From: Isoetes taiwanensis | Taxonomy: Eukaryota > Streptophyta > Lycopodiopsida > Isoetales > Isoetaceae | Direction: 5' to 3' | Assembly (NCBI GenBank): GCA_021234155.1 | Contig: JAJEKV010000020.1 | Location: 3,211,275-3,275,274 of the forward strand | DNA: 64,000 bases | Shown: piece by piece, positions 20,882-30,444 of the stretch | Layout of the letters: every line of letters starts with the position of its first letter | Position numbering within the stretch: the first letter of the stretch is position 1 | Made by a program: the position numbers and the translations under genes | Notes under the pieces: generated by a model | The model's input: the letters and a program-made list of their open reading frames with translations, nothing else | What the model was told of the DNA's origin: nothing | Database searches by the model: none

Positions 20882-22369
20882 ATGGCAGAATTCATCCTGC
20901 TCTTGGCGCTAGCCCTTGCTTCCCTCTGTCTAATCCTTCTTAAGTTCCGGCCTTCATCATCACTTCGTCTTCCGCCAGGCCCTTCGGGATGGCCAATCTT
21001 TGGTAAGGTTTTAGATAGGCTGAAGATTTTCGAATCCACCCAAATAAGTACTCTGGCCTCCAAATATGGTCCCATCTTTACTCTGCCAATGGGTTCTGTG
21101 CCGATGATTCTCATCACCGATTCAGCCATAGCCCATGAAGCCTTTGTTGAGAAAGGTGCAGTTTTTGCTTCTAGACCTCAATTGCCCAAAACTTCTCCAC
21201 TCAACAACAATAAGAGGAACATAAATGCATCGCCATATGGACCCAGATGGAGAGCACTGCGCAGGAATTTAGTAAGTGGTGTTCTTAGCAATTCAAGGAT
21301 GTCTTCCTATGCTAGTGTGAGAGAATATGTTATTCAGGGCTTGTTGAATCGATGCAGAGAAGAATCTGCCAACGAAGGGGCTGTTTCTGTGTTGAAGAAT
21401 TGCAGGTTTGCCGTCTTTGATCTTCTTTCTTACATTTGTTTCGGTAGGCAGTTAGAAGAGGCCAATATAAAATACATGGATGAGCTTCTTAGAGAGATCA
21501 TCACTAGCCCTAGGGCTTTAATAGGAGATTTTGTGCCTTTTCTACGTTTCTTGTCCAATAAGAAAGCAAAGATTCTCTCTCATCTAGCAGATAAGCAAGA
21601 CGAGTTCTTCATTTCTCTGATTGAAGAGACTAAGAAGCTGAAAGAAGAAGGCAGAGTGGACCCTAACTGCTATCTCAGTAGTTTGCTGGCCATGCAATCT
21701 GAGTGGAAAGAAGAGGAATTAACTGACAAAGATTTGGTAGTGCTCTGTTCTGAGCTTATAAATGCAGGGGTAGACACAACTAGCAATTGTCTGGAATGGT
21801 GCATGGCAAATGTTGTGAAATATCCTGATATCCAAACAAAGCTGATAGAAGAAATTGAGAAGAATGTAGGGCAAAGGGCTGTGCAGGAAGAAGACATAGA
21901 TAAGTTGCCATACTTGCAAGCATTAGTAAAGGAGACTCTGAGAAAACATCCTCCTGGAGAAGGTACACTATCTCATTCTGTTACTGAACCATGTAAGCTT
22001 GCAGGTTATGATATTCCTACAAATGCCCTCATTATGGTCCACACCTTTAGCATTGCTAATGATCCCAAAGTCTGGCCTGAACCAGAAAAATTTAATCCTG
22101 AAAGATTTCTTGAGTGTGATGTAGATATAACTGGTGCCAGAGAGATTAGATTGATCCCCTTTGGTGTAGGGCGCAGAATTTGTCCAGGCTGGAGCATTGC
22201 CTTGCTTCATGTTCATCTTATTATCGCTCGGCTTGTGCAGACCTTTGAGTGGACCACTTCAAAGCCTGGTGAAGAAGTTGATATGTCTAAGAAGTTCTCA
22301 TTTACTATGGTTATGAAGAATCCTTTGAAGGCTTGTATAAAGAAGAGGTCGCCTAATCCATGTTTATGA
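20882..22369 (+). CDS. Cytochrome P450, CYP71 clan (CYP89/CYP77-like), full length
   Basis: A single open frame of 495 codons with no intron. Residues 1-20 form a hydrophobic ER anchor, followed by the proline-rich hinge LPPGPSGWP. Other visible marks are the C-helix WRALRRN, the I-helix oxygen-binding motif AGVDTTSN, the K-helix ETLR, NPERF, and the haem loop FGVGRRICPG with the axial Cys near residue 435. Segments such as VKYPDIQ, RKHPPGEGTLSHSVTE and DITGAREIRLIPFG resemble CYP89 proteins most. A first-ATG start places the anchor and hinge at normal distances. Substrate and pathway are unknown. The length is normal and no lesion is visible, so it is probably functional. Its partner copy is at the left window edge. 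Confidence 0.95.
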   Translation: MAEFILLLALALASLCLILLKFRPSSSLRLPPGPSGWPIFGKVLDRLKIFESTQISTLASKYGPIFTLPMGSVPMILITDSAIAHEAFVEKGAVFASRPQLPKTSPLNNNKRNINASPYGPRWRALRRNLVSGVLSNSRMSSYASVREYVIQGLLNRCREESANEGAVSVLKNCRFAVFDLLSYICFGRQLEEANIKYMDELLREIITSPRALIGDFVPFLRFLSNKKAKILSHLADKQDEFFISLIEETKKLKEEGRVDPNCYLSSLLAMQSEWKEEELTDKDLVVLCSELINAGVDTTSNCLEWCMANVVKYPDIQTKLIEEIEKNVGQRAVQEEDIDKLPYLQALVKETLRKHPPGEGTLSHSVTEPCKLAGYDIPTNALIMVHTFSIANDPKVWPEPEKFNPERFLECDVDITGAREIRLIPFGVGRRICPGWSIALLHVHLIIARLVQTFEWTTSKPGEEVDMSKKFSFTMVMKNPLKACIKKRSPNPCL

Positions 22370-22834
22370 CCTTATAGTAGTGACAAGAATGGCTAGAAAA
22401 ATGTGCATTGGTTGCTCTGGTAGAGGAACATTTGTAAAAACTATCAGAAAATATTACTATGGTCATGAAGAATCCTTCGAAGGCTTGCATAAAATGGTTG
22501 CCTAATACCCGTTTATGACCTTATAGAGGAACATTAGTAATAAAATTTCAGAGCTTAAGTTTATCAGGCTGATGCTCACCTTGTGATCACTATTGTGGTG
22601 ATAGTCATTTCAACAAGTCAATATTTCAACAACTTGGCTTAAAATTTGCACATAGTTGACAAAATCAACAAGGTTAGTAAATCTAGGCCATGACCACCAA
22701 ATCATCAAGTGATTGAAACTACAAAGCTCTAACACTGTAGCTCGCTTCTTAACATGAATGCTAGCCTAAACCCTAAATTCGAAATATATCAACCAAATCA
22801 TTCTCCTTTAATAAGTGGGAAGGTAATAAATGGT
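22370..22834. other. 3' flank of P450 copy 2
   Basis: The sequence is shared with 514-1063 and is non-coding. It ends at 'ggtaataaatgg', where the copy-2-specific insertion begins. Confidence 0.75.
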
Positions 22835-23035
22835 CAATAAGTGTGTCCATAAAGATACGCCTACACTTGAGAACGCATGGTCATGGACCTTGAAAGCTAT
22901 AAGCGACCTACAGAGAAATATCGCTAACAATCTTGCTTTATCACTAAATTTTGGCCCTTTGGTCCAAGACCATATAGAACGATGCCCGACGGGATGAAAT
23001 CGATGGTTGCCCTAGAAATAGAATACATTGTGTAT

Positions 23036-23077
23036 ACAAGAAATTTATCGCGGCGGCCAAGGCCGCCGCGAACATTT
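23036..23077 (-). repeat. GC-rich palindromic module, copy b (inverted)
   Basis: 'aagaaatttatcgcggcggcc-aa-ggccgccgcgaacatttctt' is the near-exact reverse complement of the module at 4763-4810, flanks included. The palindrome itself is at 23049-23070. Confidence 0.85.
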
Positions 23078-23869
23078 CTTTTGTCCCTTATGCTGCAAAA
23101 GACGTTTTGTATAAAGTCGAAAGGATCTTAGTTTTGAACCTGCAAAAGTTGAAACTGTGTCTAAGATTTGGACAATTCTAAACTCTCGTATTGATCAGAT
23201 AAATAATTTTGCTAAAATTTAGATAAGAACTTTACAATGAATTTTGAGCTCCACAATTTATGACATGAGGGGAAAACTAGCTCATCACACTAGACTTGGT
23301 GTTGTCCAAATTTGATGATGCACTAAAGAGAACCTCCTTAGTCTCATTATTTTGGACAGCATGGTCCCATTGGAGAGTAGAGTTACCAATTCAACCCTCT
23401 ATGCTCCCATACTACATGACCAAAAGGACTTAATCTGAAGGAAAAACTATAATTTAAATGCATAGTCATATAAACGAAGTTGTGGGGGAAAAAAATGTCC
23501 CTCCTTGCCACAACCGTCCAAATGCAATTATTCCTATGACATAATGAAGGCAAATTCTGAATTATCAGATTTCATCTCTGATACACCATGAACCATAACT
23601 GTACTACAGAATATCAGAAGTTCTATTTGAAAATATGTATTTTATTACAACAGTATAATTGCAACCACATCAAAATCATCAAATAGTTGAAAGCTCTGCT
23701 CATTGGATTGTTGTGTGCAGGAAAGTTTTCTGTGGCCTCTTGCATCTGCTGCTTTAACAATAGTGGCCCAAGGCATACATCTTCTGATCACTTCGGCAGT
23801 GTTGGTGTTCTTCCTATTGCGACACTTTTTCTGGCAGTACCCAGATCCATCCCAGGCATCTTATTCTTT

Positions 23870-23965
23870 GCCTCAGGTGGCCTGTTTGCTTGCTTTGAAT
23901 TTTATACCAACATTTTTGCCTCAGGTGGCCTGTTTGCTTGCTTTGAATTTTATACCAACATTTTT
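23870..23965. repeat. 48-bp tandem duplication
   Basis: The unit beginning 'gcctcaggtggcctgtttgc' is repeated head to tail at 23870 and 23918 without change. Confidence 0.95.
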
Positions 23966-24079
23966 GCAAGAGCGCAGCTGCAAATGTAGAAGCCGGAATG
24001 GACTACCTAGAATAAAGGGGGAAAAATAATACTCTATATAGCATGCATGCTGTTAGGCAAAATCCACAAGGCTGTACAA

Positions 24080-24185
24080 CATGGGATCACAGTGATATAA
24101 CACAGGAATGATCTTAACACAGGAGAAAAGCCATGGGATCACAGTGATATAACACAGGAATGATCTTAACACAGGAGAAAAGCGA
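24080..24185. repeat. 52-bp tandem duplication
   Basis: The unit beginning 'catgggatcacagtgatata' starts at 24080 and again at 24132. Confidence 0.95.
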
Positions 24186-24256
24186 TGGCATCTCAGGTTG
24201 TGGCTTCGCCAGACCAAATTGTAGTTGGGGCCTTCAGTGGAGTCCACCATTTCTCA

Positions 24257-24318
24257 ACTTAAATCTGTAAAACAACGAGCAGTATCCACTTAAATCTGTA
24301 AAACAACGAGCAGTATCC
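24257..24318. repeat. 31-bp tandem duplication
   Basis: 'acttaaatctgtaaaacaac' plus 'gagcagtatcc' occurs at 24257 and 24288. Confidence 0.95.
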
Positions 24319-24439
24319 CTGCCTCCCCCTCAACAGCAGCTTTGCAGCAGTACCAATTTGTAAGCTTAAAATTTTGCTATGCTGATAGGTTAATGTTAGC
24401 ACGTCAGTGTTTGAGCATGATATAACCATTTTTGACCAG

Positions 24440-24488
24440 ATGTGACAAAGACCTGGATGGTAGAATTTCCACAGAAGAGGTGAAGGAG
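24440..24488 (+). pseudogene. EF-hand exon fragment, RBOH-like
   Basis: Between a possible acceptor ('tttttgaccag') and a donor ('gaag-gag|gtaact') the translation is CDKDLDGRISTEEVKE. This is a complete calcium-binding EF-hand loop: D-x-D-x-D-G-x-I-x-x-E-E. The wording fits the EF-hand region of plant respiratory burst NADPH oxidases. No other RBOH exon was found nearby, so it would be a captured single exon. Confidence 0.5.
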
Positions 24489-25424
24489 GTAACTAGTAGA
24501 GCAAATAATTTGGAGTTCATCACTGTTTTTAGAAAATCGGTCAAATGTGCCTGTTGCATACCAATTTGTAACAGAGGAACTAGGCACATATAACTTTGTG
24601 AAATCAAAGGGAATACTCCGTGCGCATTGTAAAGTAATGCTCACAATCATCTTCAGAGCCCTTTTAATTTTTACTGGTTTGGCATGATGTCGTGTGGGGA
24701 TGAATGAGTTAGCGATCAAATTACTTTCCGGATGGCTGTGATTTTAACATGGCTAATAACGACGATGATGGAACGCCTATGTAGTCACTTTTTCTGAATT
24801 TGGAGGCTTTTGAAAGAAGTGAGAGAATGAGTAACGAAGCTAAAAATTCCCCTTGTTCAAAAGTGTGAGCACCTCAAAATCGGGGATGCTCACCATCATT
24901 GCCCATAGCCACAAATTATCTGCTGCGAATCAAAGTCTACCGGATTTGCCCTTTCTGTCGAAACAGGGCCACGAAGCAGAGCCACGAAGCAGAGTCTGTC
25001 GGGTGAGGCTACAAAGGAACGCTGATTTCTCCTTTACTTTTCATCTTTACTTTTGCACCCCTGCTCTGCTATAGGTGGAAGCAAACTAACAGATTGAAGG
25101 GCTTTTGAAGAAACAAAATCGAACTCACATCGCCTGGTCTTAGGTCCTGTAAGAAAAAATTTGGATTCAAGCAACTAACAGAAGCCTTAAAGAAAAGATG
25201 ACACATACCTCCAACAAACACGGGGTTTCAAGAGCATGCAGGGCAGCCGGCCAATCCACTACGGTGGTCGCAACTGTAACTGTGGACATTGACAAATTGA
25301 TCGAAGAAATCAAATGTCTTACCTTGGCTCAAGCCACTGGTGGTGCCGGAGCTGTTGCCGAAGCTAACATAAAGCTAAAATTTCATCCGGGATCTTCTAT
25401 TTCTTCTTTATCTCCTCAAGAATT

Positions 25425-25600
25425 TGCATGAAACGGTGTCGAAGAGGAGCTTGCGTTTACGTCCGTCTGCATCGCAATATGATAAAAGACCCTGTGGATC
25501 GCTGAACATGCCCTTTTTAAAAGCAAGCAAGGCCTGGCCATCGGACTTGAGCGCCATAGCTGAGCTTGGAAGAAGCAAAAGTAGGATGAAAGGGGAGTCA
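25425..25600 (-). pseudogene. LRR receptor kinase N-terminus fragment
   Basis: The minus strand encodes a hydrophobic signal-peptide-like stretch, FILLLLLPSSAMAL, followed by KSDGQALLAFKKGMFSDPQG. This is the typical start of an LRRNT domain in plant LRR receptor-like kinases (signal peptide, then 'DGxALLAFK..DP.G.L..W'). The expected Trp-Asn-..-Cys region is degraded and no leucine-rich repeats follow. It is a captured first-exon fragment. Confidence 0.65.
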
Positions 25601-25974
25601 CGTGGCTGTGGCTCCTCCTCAATAAATGCAAGAATGCAAAATTGCAAAAATGCAAAAATGTTCCCCGAAAAATTTTTTTGACAATTGGCACGCATGCAAT
25701 GGAGCATCATGGAATCTTGAAGAATAGAATCAAAGTGAATGACTTATATATGGTTTGAAAATACATTCGTTTATATGTGGAATATATAATGGTCACATAA
25801 AAAGGAATGATTTGCCCGCAAATTTATTTATCCATACAAGAACACGCTCCTTGGGAATCAAACCCAAGTACATGTAATAAAATTGAAATGAATAGGAGGT
25901 CGTCCATTGTAGCCCACGTTCTTCTGCTGCAAATTAACTAACCATAGAATACCATGCAAAATGTATTAAGTCAT

Positions 25975-26806
25975 GAAAATATAAAGCACGCTCAACTGAT
26001 AGTAATCTCCCATCTCTTAAAATAATACAATAGAACTAGCAGTAGGGCAGGCTTGGGGCAAAAGGATGGGTTGGAAGTGGGGCCATAGTGAAGAAAGAGC
26101 AAGATGGGAGGGTGGATGAAGGTAAAGGTTAAGGTAAACATTCTAACGTCGTAAACATGCCTTGGGACAGATGAGGCGCCTTTCAGAAGGCTATCTCACT
26201 AAGAGGTTAATTGTGCATACATCGCTAGGATGTAGGATATCATAATAAATGTCAAGATGAGTTTGCCAATTTATCATAGATGAGATAATGATCTACATGG
26301 TCTTTTTAAAGCAAATATTATTGGGTATATTATGAAATGCTTATGGAATAAAGCAAGGAGGAGGAGGAGGATATTGAACTCTCCTATTTTTCTTTGCGTG
26401 CATTTGAGCCCATTCTAAATTGAATAGGCAGTGACATGAGAAGATAACATACATGTTTGTATCACAAAACTTCACTAGCAAATGTAGACAATTCAAAGCA
26501 TTCAAATTGAGGGTTAGCCATTGACCTAGAAAAAATACAAGTTTAGATTTCTTATATCACAAAACTTCACTAGCAAATGCAGACAATCCAAAGCATTCAA
26601 ATGAAGGATTATAAAAGGACTCAAAGCAAGACATGAAGAACGTACTATAGAAGGCAAATGTCAATAAATATAAAGCTTGTTTTGTAATGAATATATCGGT
26701 TAAAGAAAGGCAATAATGTCTAAAAGTCATTCGTTCTAAGGGTGGGTTGATGCCCTTACAATTACACGAGCCTTCTGCTAAGGCTTTGCATGAACAAAGA
26801 TGCTTA
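25975..26806. other. Non-coding duplicated spacer in copy 2
   Basis: Collinear with 1161-1890. The only notable difference is a short 'ggaggaggagg' patch and about 90 extra bases near 26350-26440. I see no gene. Confidence 0.65.
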
Positions 26807-27674
26807 CAACATGGAAATTCGGTCGATTTTTTCATCAGAAGATGAACCATATGCCGCCACGTGGCATACCAATACATCACGGAATGGAAAGGGGGAAGAC
26901 AATTCCGCACCTGCTAAAGATTACAGGTTACTACCGGTCGCAACAATTTTTGATAGATTTTACACAGATGTTACATAGCTGATCGTGGGATTTGAACCTA
27001 GCAAACCAAGAAACAAAAATTTAATTGCAAGAAGCTTAAAAAATTTCAAGCTATGGCGACAGACTGCTGTATTTCTACTAAAAGGGAGCAAACAGGGTGA
27101 GGCTGATGCAAAACAGAGCATATAAGCAGAGTAAACGAAAACCTGGTGAGGCTAGAAGCAGGGTAATATACATAGGCGGGTCTTATGCTCCATATACCTC
27201 TGCCTTGTTTCTTTTGCAGTGCTTTGCATAGATAAGAAGCAAGAACGTTAGAAAAACCACAGTAAGAGCACAAAAAAAAAAAAAAAAAAAAAAAGTTCTC
27301 AAGCTTCAGAGGCCGGAGTATAAGGAAGAAGGGTAGTGTCGGACTATGTGCTGGGGAACGCCCCTTTGGGGTTTGAATTGAAACCGCGCCGGGCGCCGTC
27401 ATGAAGCGGCGGGCGCCACGCCGCTTCCCAGCCCGAACTCGGGGGGGGTAGCTCCCAGCCGAAATCCCCTGCTCCGTGGAAATTCTGTGCACCCCCGTTT
27501 TTTTTTTTTCTCTCTCCTCTGTCCGGAGGTCTACTCCGGCGATCTTCGCGTAGGTGTTGGCGCTGGGCGCCATTTCTAGTGGTAAGCACGGATGCCGGGG
27601 CGACGTTAGGCGTCTTTTCTTGCTAGTTTTTCATTCTTTTTTTTTTCTTTCTAATCTTTTGCTCTTGCTTTTTT

Positions 27675-28284
27675 CAAGGATTTAGCCGATTTGGTTGAAG
27701 GCGCTGGACAGAAGTAAGATAAAGATTTAGTTTTATTTCGAGTTTTGATTCAATGTTTAAACTTACTAATGTTTTTTCTCTTCTTTTAGGTTCTGCTCCC
27801 TTGTTCTTGAGGTAGATACCCGAGTTTTGAGTTTCTGAGGCAACATTCTGGAGTTTCTGAGCAAGATAGCCAAGTTTCCGAGCAAGATACCCGAGTTTCT
27901 GAGGCAAAAATTTGGAGTTTCGAGCAAGATACCCGAGTTTTTGAGTTCTTGGACCAAGATATTAAGATTTCAAGGTAAAGTTTTCTAGGAGCAATTTTTG
28001 TTTCTATTTTTGTTTCTTACATATATTATCTAATGAGTTTTTGCTGTTGCAGACTTGTTGCTCTTGCAGAAATGGGGGAAGCAAGGTTTATTGAACTCTT
28101 TTTAGTTCTTTATGTTGCTAGAGGGGTTTCTGATTCATGTTGCAGTTTCTCGTTTACACTTGTCGAGGATCATCTTTTGGATGATAATGCTTTGGAAGAA
28201 GACGAGACTGTTGTTGCTGAGCATGTTATCCAGTCCACAGATCCGTTAGAGGTAGAAAACCTGTTGAGGGATATAGAGAAGTAG
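27675..28284 (+). CDS. Possible 5' exons of the tyrosine recombinase gene
   Basis: Splice-bordered open pieces lie upstream: 'caag|gatttagcc...gacagaa|gtaaga' (DLADLVEGAGQ) at about 27680-27714, a repeat-containing piece at about 27790-27975, and 28054-28284, which encodes an acidic region ending QSTDPLEVENLLRDIEK. Transposase genes of this type often have an acidic N-terminal part, but no domain is recognised. A TAG directly after LRDIEK and frame problems mean either a missed intron or a damaged gene. Confidence 0.35.
27815..27955. repeat. ~22-bp minisatellite in putative exon
   Basis: About six units of 'gagtttctgagcaagatacccg' type, 21-22 bp long, alternate with a 'gaggcaaaaatttg' variant. 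In one frame they would encode repeats like VSEQDTR. Confidence 0.8.
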
Positions 28285-28427
28285 CCGTGGTTTAGTGAGG
28301 GTTTTGTGTGTGCCAAGACCTTTCTTCCTACAAGCAATTTCAAATTATAAATCTCAGGTCAGATTTCTCTGTTGTTTAATTGTGTTTATTTTATTTGGTA
28401 ACTCTAATCAATTGTTTGGTGTTTTAG

Positions 28428-29593
28428 ATTTGGTTTCAAAAGGGCAGGGTTGGGTGTAATAATATATCAAAGTGGATTCAGAATATGGGAGCAATAATTG
28501 ATGTGAAAATATCCAACAAGAGCGGTCGTGTGTCAACCGTAACACGAATGTCAATGGCTGGAGCTCCGCCGGAAGTTGGAAAGCTTATTACAGGGCATCG
28601 CAGAACAGAATCTTATCAGAAGTAAGTCAAATTTTGTGTTTTGTTTATATTGAATTTATAGTTTATTTGTTTTCACATGCTGGTTCTTGTGCTTTAGGTA
28701 TGATCGCAGTAAAGAAATTCAAGTTAATGCTGCCATGAGTATCAACAACAAACCATATAATGATGATGGCAGCTTGCGTTTGTACTCTGATGTACTTAAC
28801 GAGATGATCAAGAATAAAGAAAATATATTGCTTGGTTCACGTTCTGCAAAATGTTTGACTGACAAGCCTTCTGCCTCAGGTATAATTACTTTATTGTTTA
28901 TAATTAGTGCTAGTTTACTTTAGCTGCAGGTTTCTTTAGCTGGTAGGTTAGTGGTAACTGGTAGGTTAGTTGCAGGTTCCAGGTTAGTGGTAGCTTTAGT
29001 GGTAGGTTAGGTTGTAGGTTAGTGGTAGCTGGTAGGTTAGTTGCAGGTTCCAGGTTTCTTTGGCTGGTTGTTTTATTTTAGTTGTTGTTATGCAGGTTCT
29101 TCATCTGACCAGGCTATTTTAATTGAAAAGCAATGCAACATTCCAGTTGTTTATGGCAATGATGGTGTACCTCTCAGTGACCATCGTGTGGCATCATCAA
29201 GTGATGCAATGATATGTGATCAACAGAATGTTGTATCTGATGGAAGTGGTAGAAGTAATCAAATTCAAGTTTCTGGAGTTAAAGCTGTTGATGACGAAGA
29301 CAAGAATTTGGTAGATTACTGGGCTTTTGAAGAATTCCTGAAGTCAAATCCTCAGCTTCACAAATATTTTCCGCCCACTGTTGAAGTCAAGAATGTTGGT
29401 AAGTTTAATTATAGTGTGTATTATTTTTGTCTATCTTTATTACACTGTATCTAATTTCGCTTAAACTGCAGGTGGTCACTCCTTTGTTGGTGCAACGTTT
29501 AATAACTGCACATTCATTCAAGTTCCAGATTCTAGTAATGTACCTTTAATGTTGGAGAGGGAAAACAGCGCTTCAAGTCTGCCTTCACGATAA
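28428..29593 (+). CDS. Crypton-type tyrosine recombinase / DUF3504-like gene, C-terminal exons
   Basis: Four exons with GT-AG borders join in phase: 28428-28621, 28698-28879, 29096-29398 and 29472-29593 (stop TAA), giving 266 codons. Exon 1 reads WFQKGRVGCNNISKWIQNMG, then KISNKSGRVSTVTRMSMAGA, then GKLITGHRRTESYQKYDRSK. This is the box II / GH / Tyr pattern of tyrosine recombinases in the Crypton- and ZMYM2/QRICH1-related group: R in KSGR, GH(R), and Y in YQKY. The usual box II His (NHSxR) is Lys here, which may weaken catalysis. After an acidic and Ser-rich linker the protein ends with GATFNNCTFIQV. A likely preceding piece ends at a donor at 28357 (PFFLQAISNYKSQ), but its upstream frame hits a stop, so the N-terminus is unresolved or mutated. 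Confidence 0.7.
28921..29075. repeat. Intron minisatellite
   Basis: The motif 'ggtaggttagtggtagct' and 'ttgcaggttccaggtt' recur several times within the third intron of the recombinase gene, including a near-exact duplicate about 85 bp apart. Confidence 0.8.
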
Positions 29594-29892
29594 CTCTTGT
29601 GTTGGGAATTTCTGTGATAAGTTCAAGTTCTTTGAACTTCTACTGGTAACTTGTGTTGCGAACTTCTATGATAAGTTCATGATAACTTTTTTGTTTAATT
29701 TTCAAGTGCAAACCTTCATGGAAACTTGTATCTGGAAACTTTGTGGAACTTCTAATGTTTTCAAGTGATTTAAACTTTTATCTGGAAACCTGTATCTGAA
29801 ACTTTGTTTTCAAGTGATTTAAAATTTTAATGTTTTGTTGCACCATGTTCTGTGGAAATTAATGTTTCTTGACACAACAAAAATGTCTGTAG

Positions 29893-29918
29893 TGGCGGCG
29901 CTGTAAGCGGCGCCGCCA
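29893..29918. repeat. GC palindrome downstream of recombinase gene
   Basis: Nine-base perfect arms, 'tggcggcgc' and 'gcgccgcca', surround an 8-base centre. It lies about 300 bp after the stop codon and could form a hairpin near the transcript end. Confidence 0.6.
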
Positions 29919-30328
29919 GGAAACCCTTGCCTAAAAAATACCCAAAAAAAACTTTCACTGGAAATTCAAGGAATTTCCAGGAAGCAGGGGTTTACGAGGA
30001 GTAAAAGGAAAGGCCAATGCCAGAGTATGCTAGAAGAAGATGGACAAGAAGACTCTGAAGGGCTTTTTTTTTGCTCTTCTGTTCCATCATATCTGTAGAT
30101 TTCAACCCTGCAAGAAACAAAGCCAAAAGATGAAAAAATCACGCCATAGCTGACGTTGCTCCACTGATTCTCACCGCCATAGGCAAAAATGGTTCTAAAG
30201 GGGCTGCCAAACACCATTTCTGAGTGTCATAGCCGCACCATAACCACCAAGAAACAGCACCGCAACTCTGCCAGGAAGGAAAAAGGAATCGTTAAAAAAA
30301 AAAAAAAAATTTCCCAATTTCCATGTTG

Positions 30329-30444
30329 TGGGGGCATGGTCATTGGTCCCACATTCCGGCATGGTCGGTGGCCCGCTCCAGGGTCCTTGGTCCCGGGGCC
30401 CCACCGGGCCACACCGGAATGTGGTCCCAATGACCATGCCCCCA
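30329..30444. repeat. 116-bp GC-rich foldback
   Basis: The left arm 'tgggggcatggtcattgg' (30329-) pairs with the right arm '..ccaatgaccatgccccca' (ending 30444). Arms match over about 31 bp with two or three mismatches, and inner arms 'ggtggcccg'/'cgggccac' extend the hairpin. It occupies the junction between the TIR element and the host sequence. Confidence 0.85.

Larger units (their letters stand above)
22835..25970. mobile_element. Copy-2-specific insertion, ~3.1 kb, with captured gene pieces
   Basis: Copy 1 lacks this stretch. It contains the inverted GC-rich palindrome module (23036-23077), three short head-to-tail duplications (48, 52 and 31 bp), an EF-hand exon on the plus strand (about 24440-24488) and a minus-strand LRR receptor kinase start (about 25425-25600). 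Pieces of unrelated genes in mixed orientation inside one insertion are typical of Helitrons or Pack-MULEs. I could not find diagnostic Helitron ends (TC..CTRR) or long TIRs, so the class is unresolved. The exact junctions are uncertain by tens of bases. Confidence 0.6.
26807..30328 (+). mobile_element. TIR-bounded insertion carrying a tyrosine recombinase gene (Crypton-like)
   Basis: Relative to the empty site in copy 1 (about 1890) this is inserted DNA. Its left end 'caacatggaaattcgg..gattttttt' (26807) is mirrored at the right by 'aaaaaaaattt-cccaatttccatgttg' (ending 30328), an imperfect inverted repeat of about 25 bp with a perfect 13-bp outer part. Inside is a multi-exon gene whose product has tyrosine-recombinase signatures. 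Classical Cryptons lack TIRs, so the boundaries or the class may be unusual. A separate foldback (30329-30444) sits between this right end and the host sequence. Confidence 0.6.

Noticed and set aside
20593..21129. 178-codon minus-strand ORF over the P450 start
   Set aside because: Shadow frame of the P450 N-terminus and its leader; no recognisable domain.
23687..24029. Hydrophobic overlapping ORFs
   Set aside because: A membrane-protein look, but the length depends on the 48-bp duplication and I could not match a family.
27046..27573. 175-codon minus-strand ORF with a Phe run
   Set aside because: The Phe run comes from poly(A) at about 27272-27294; the frame is antisense to the leader of the recombinase gene and has no domain.
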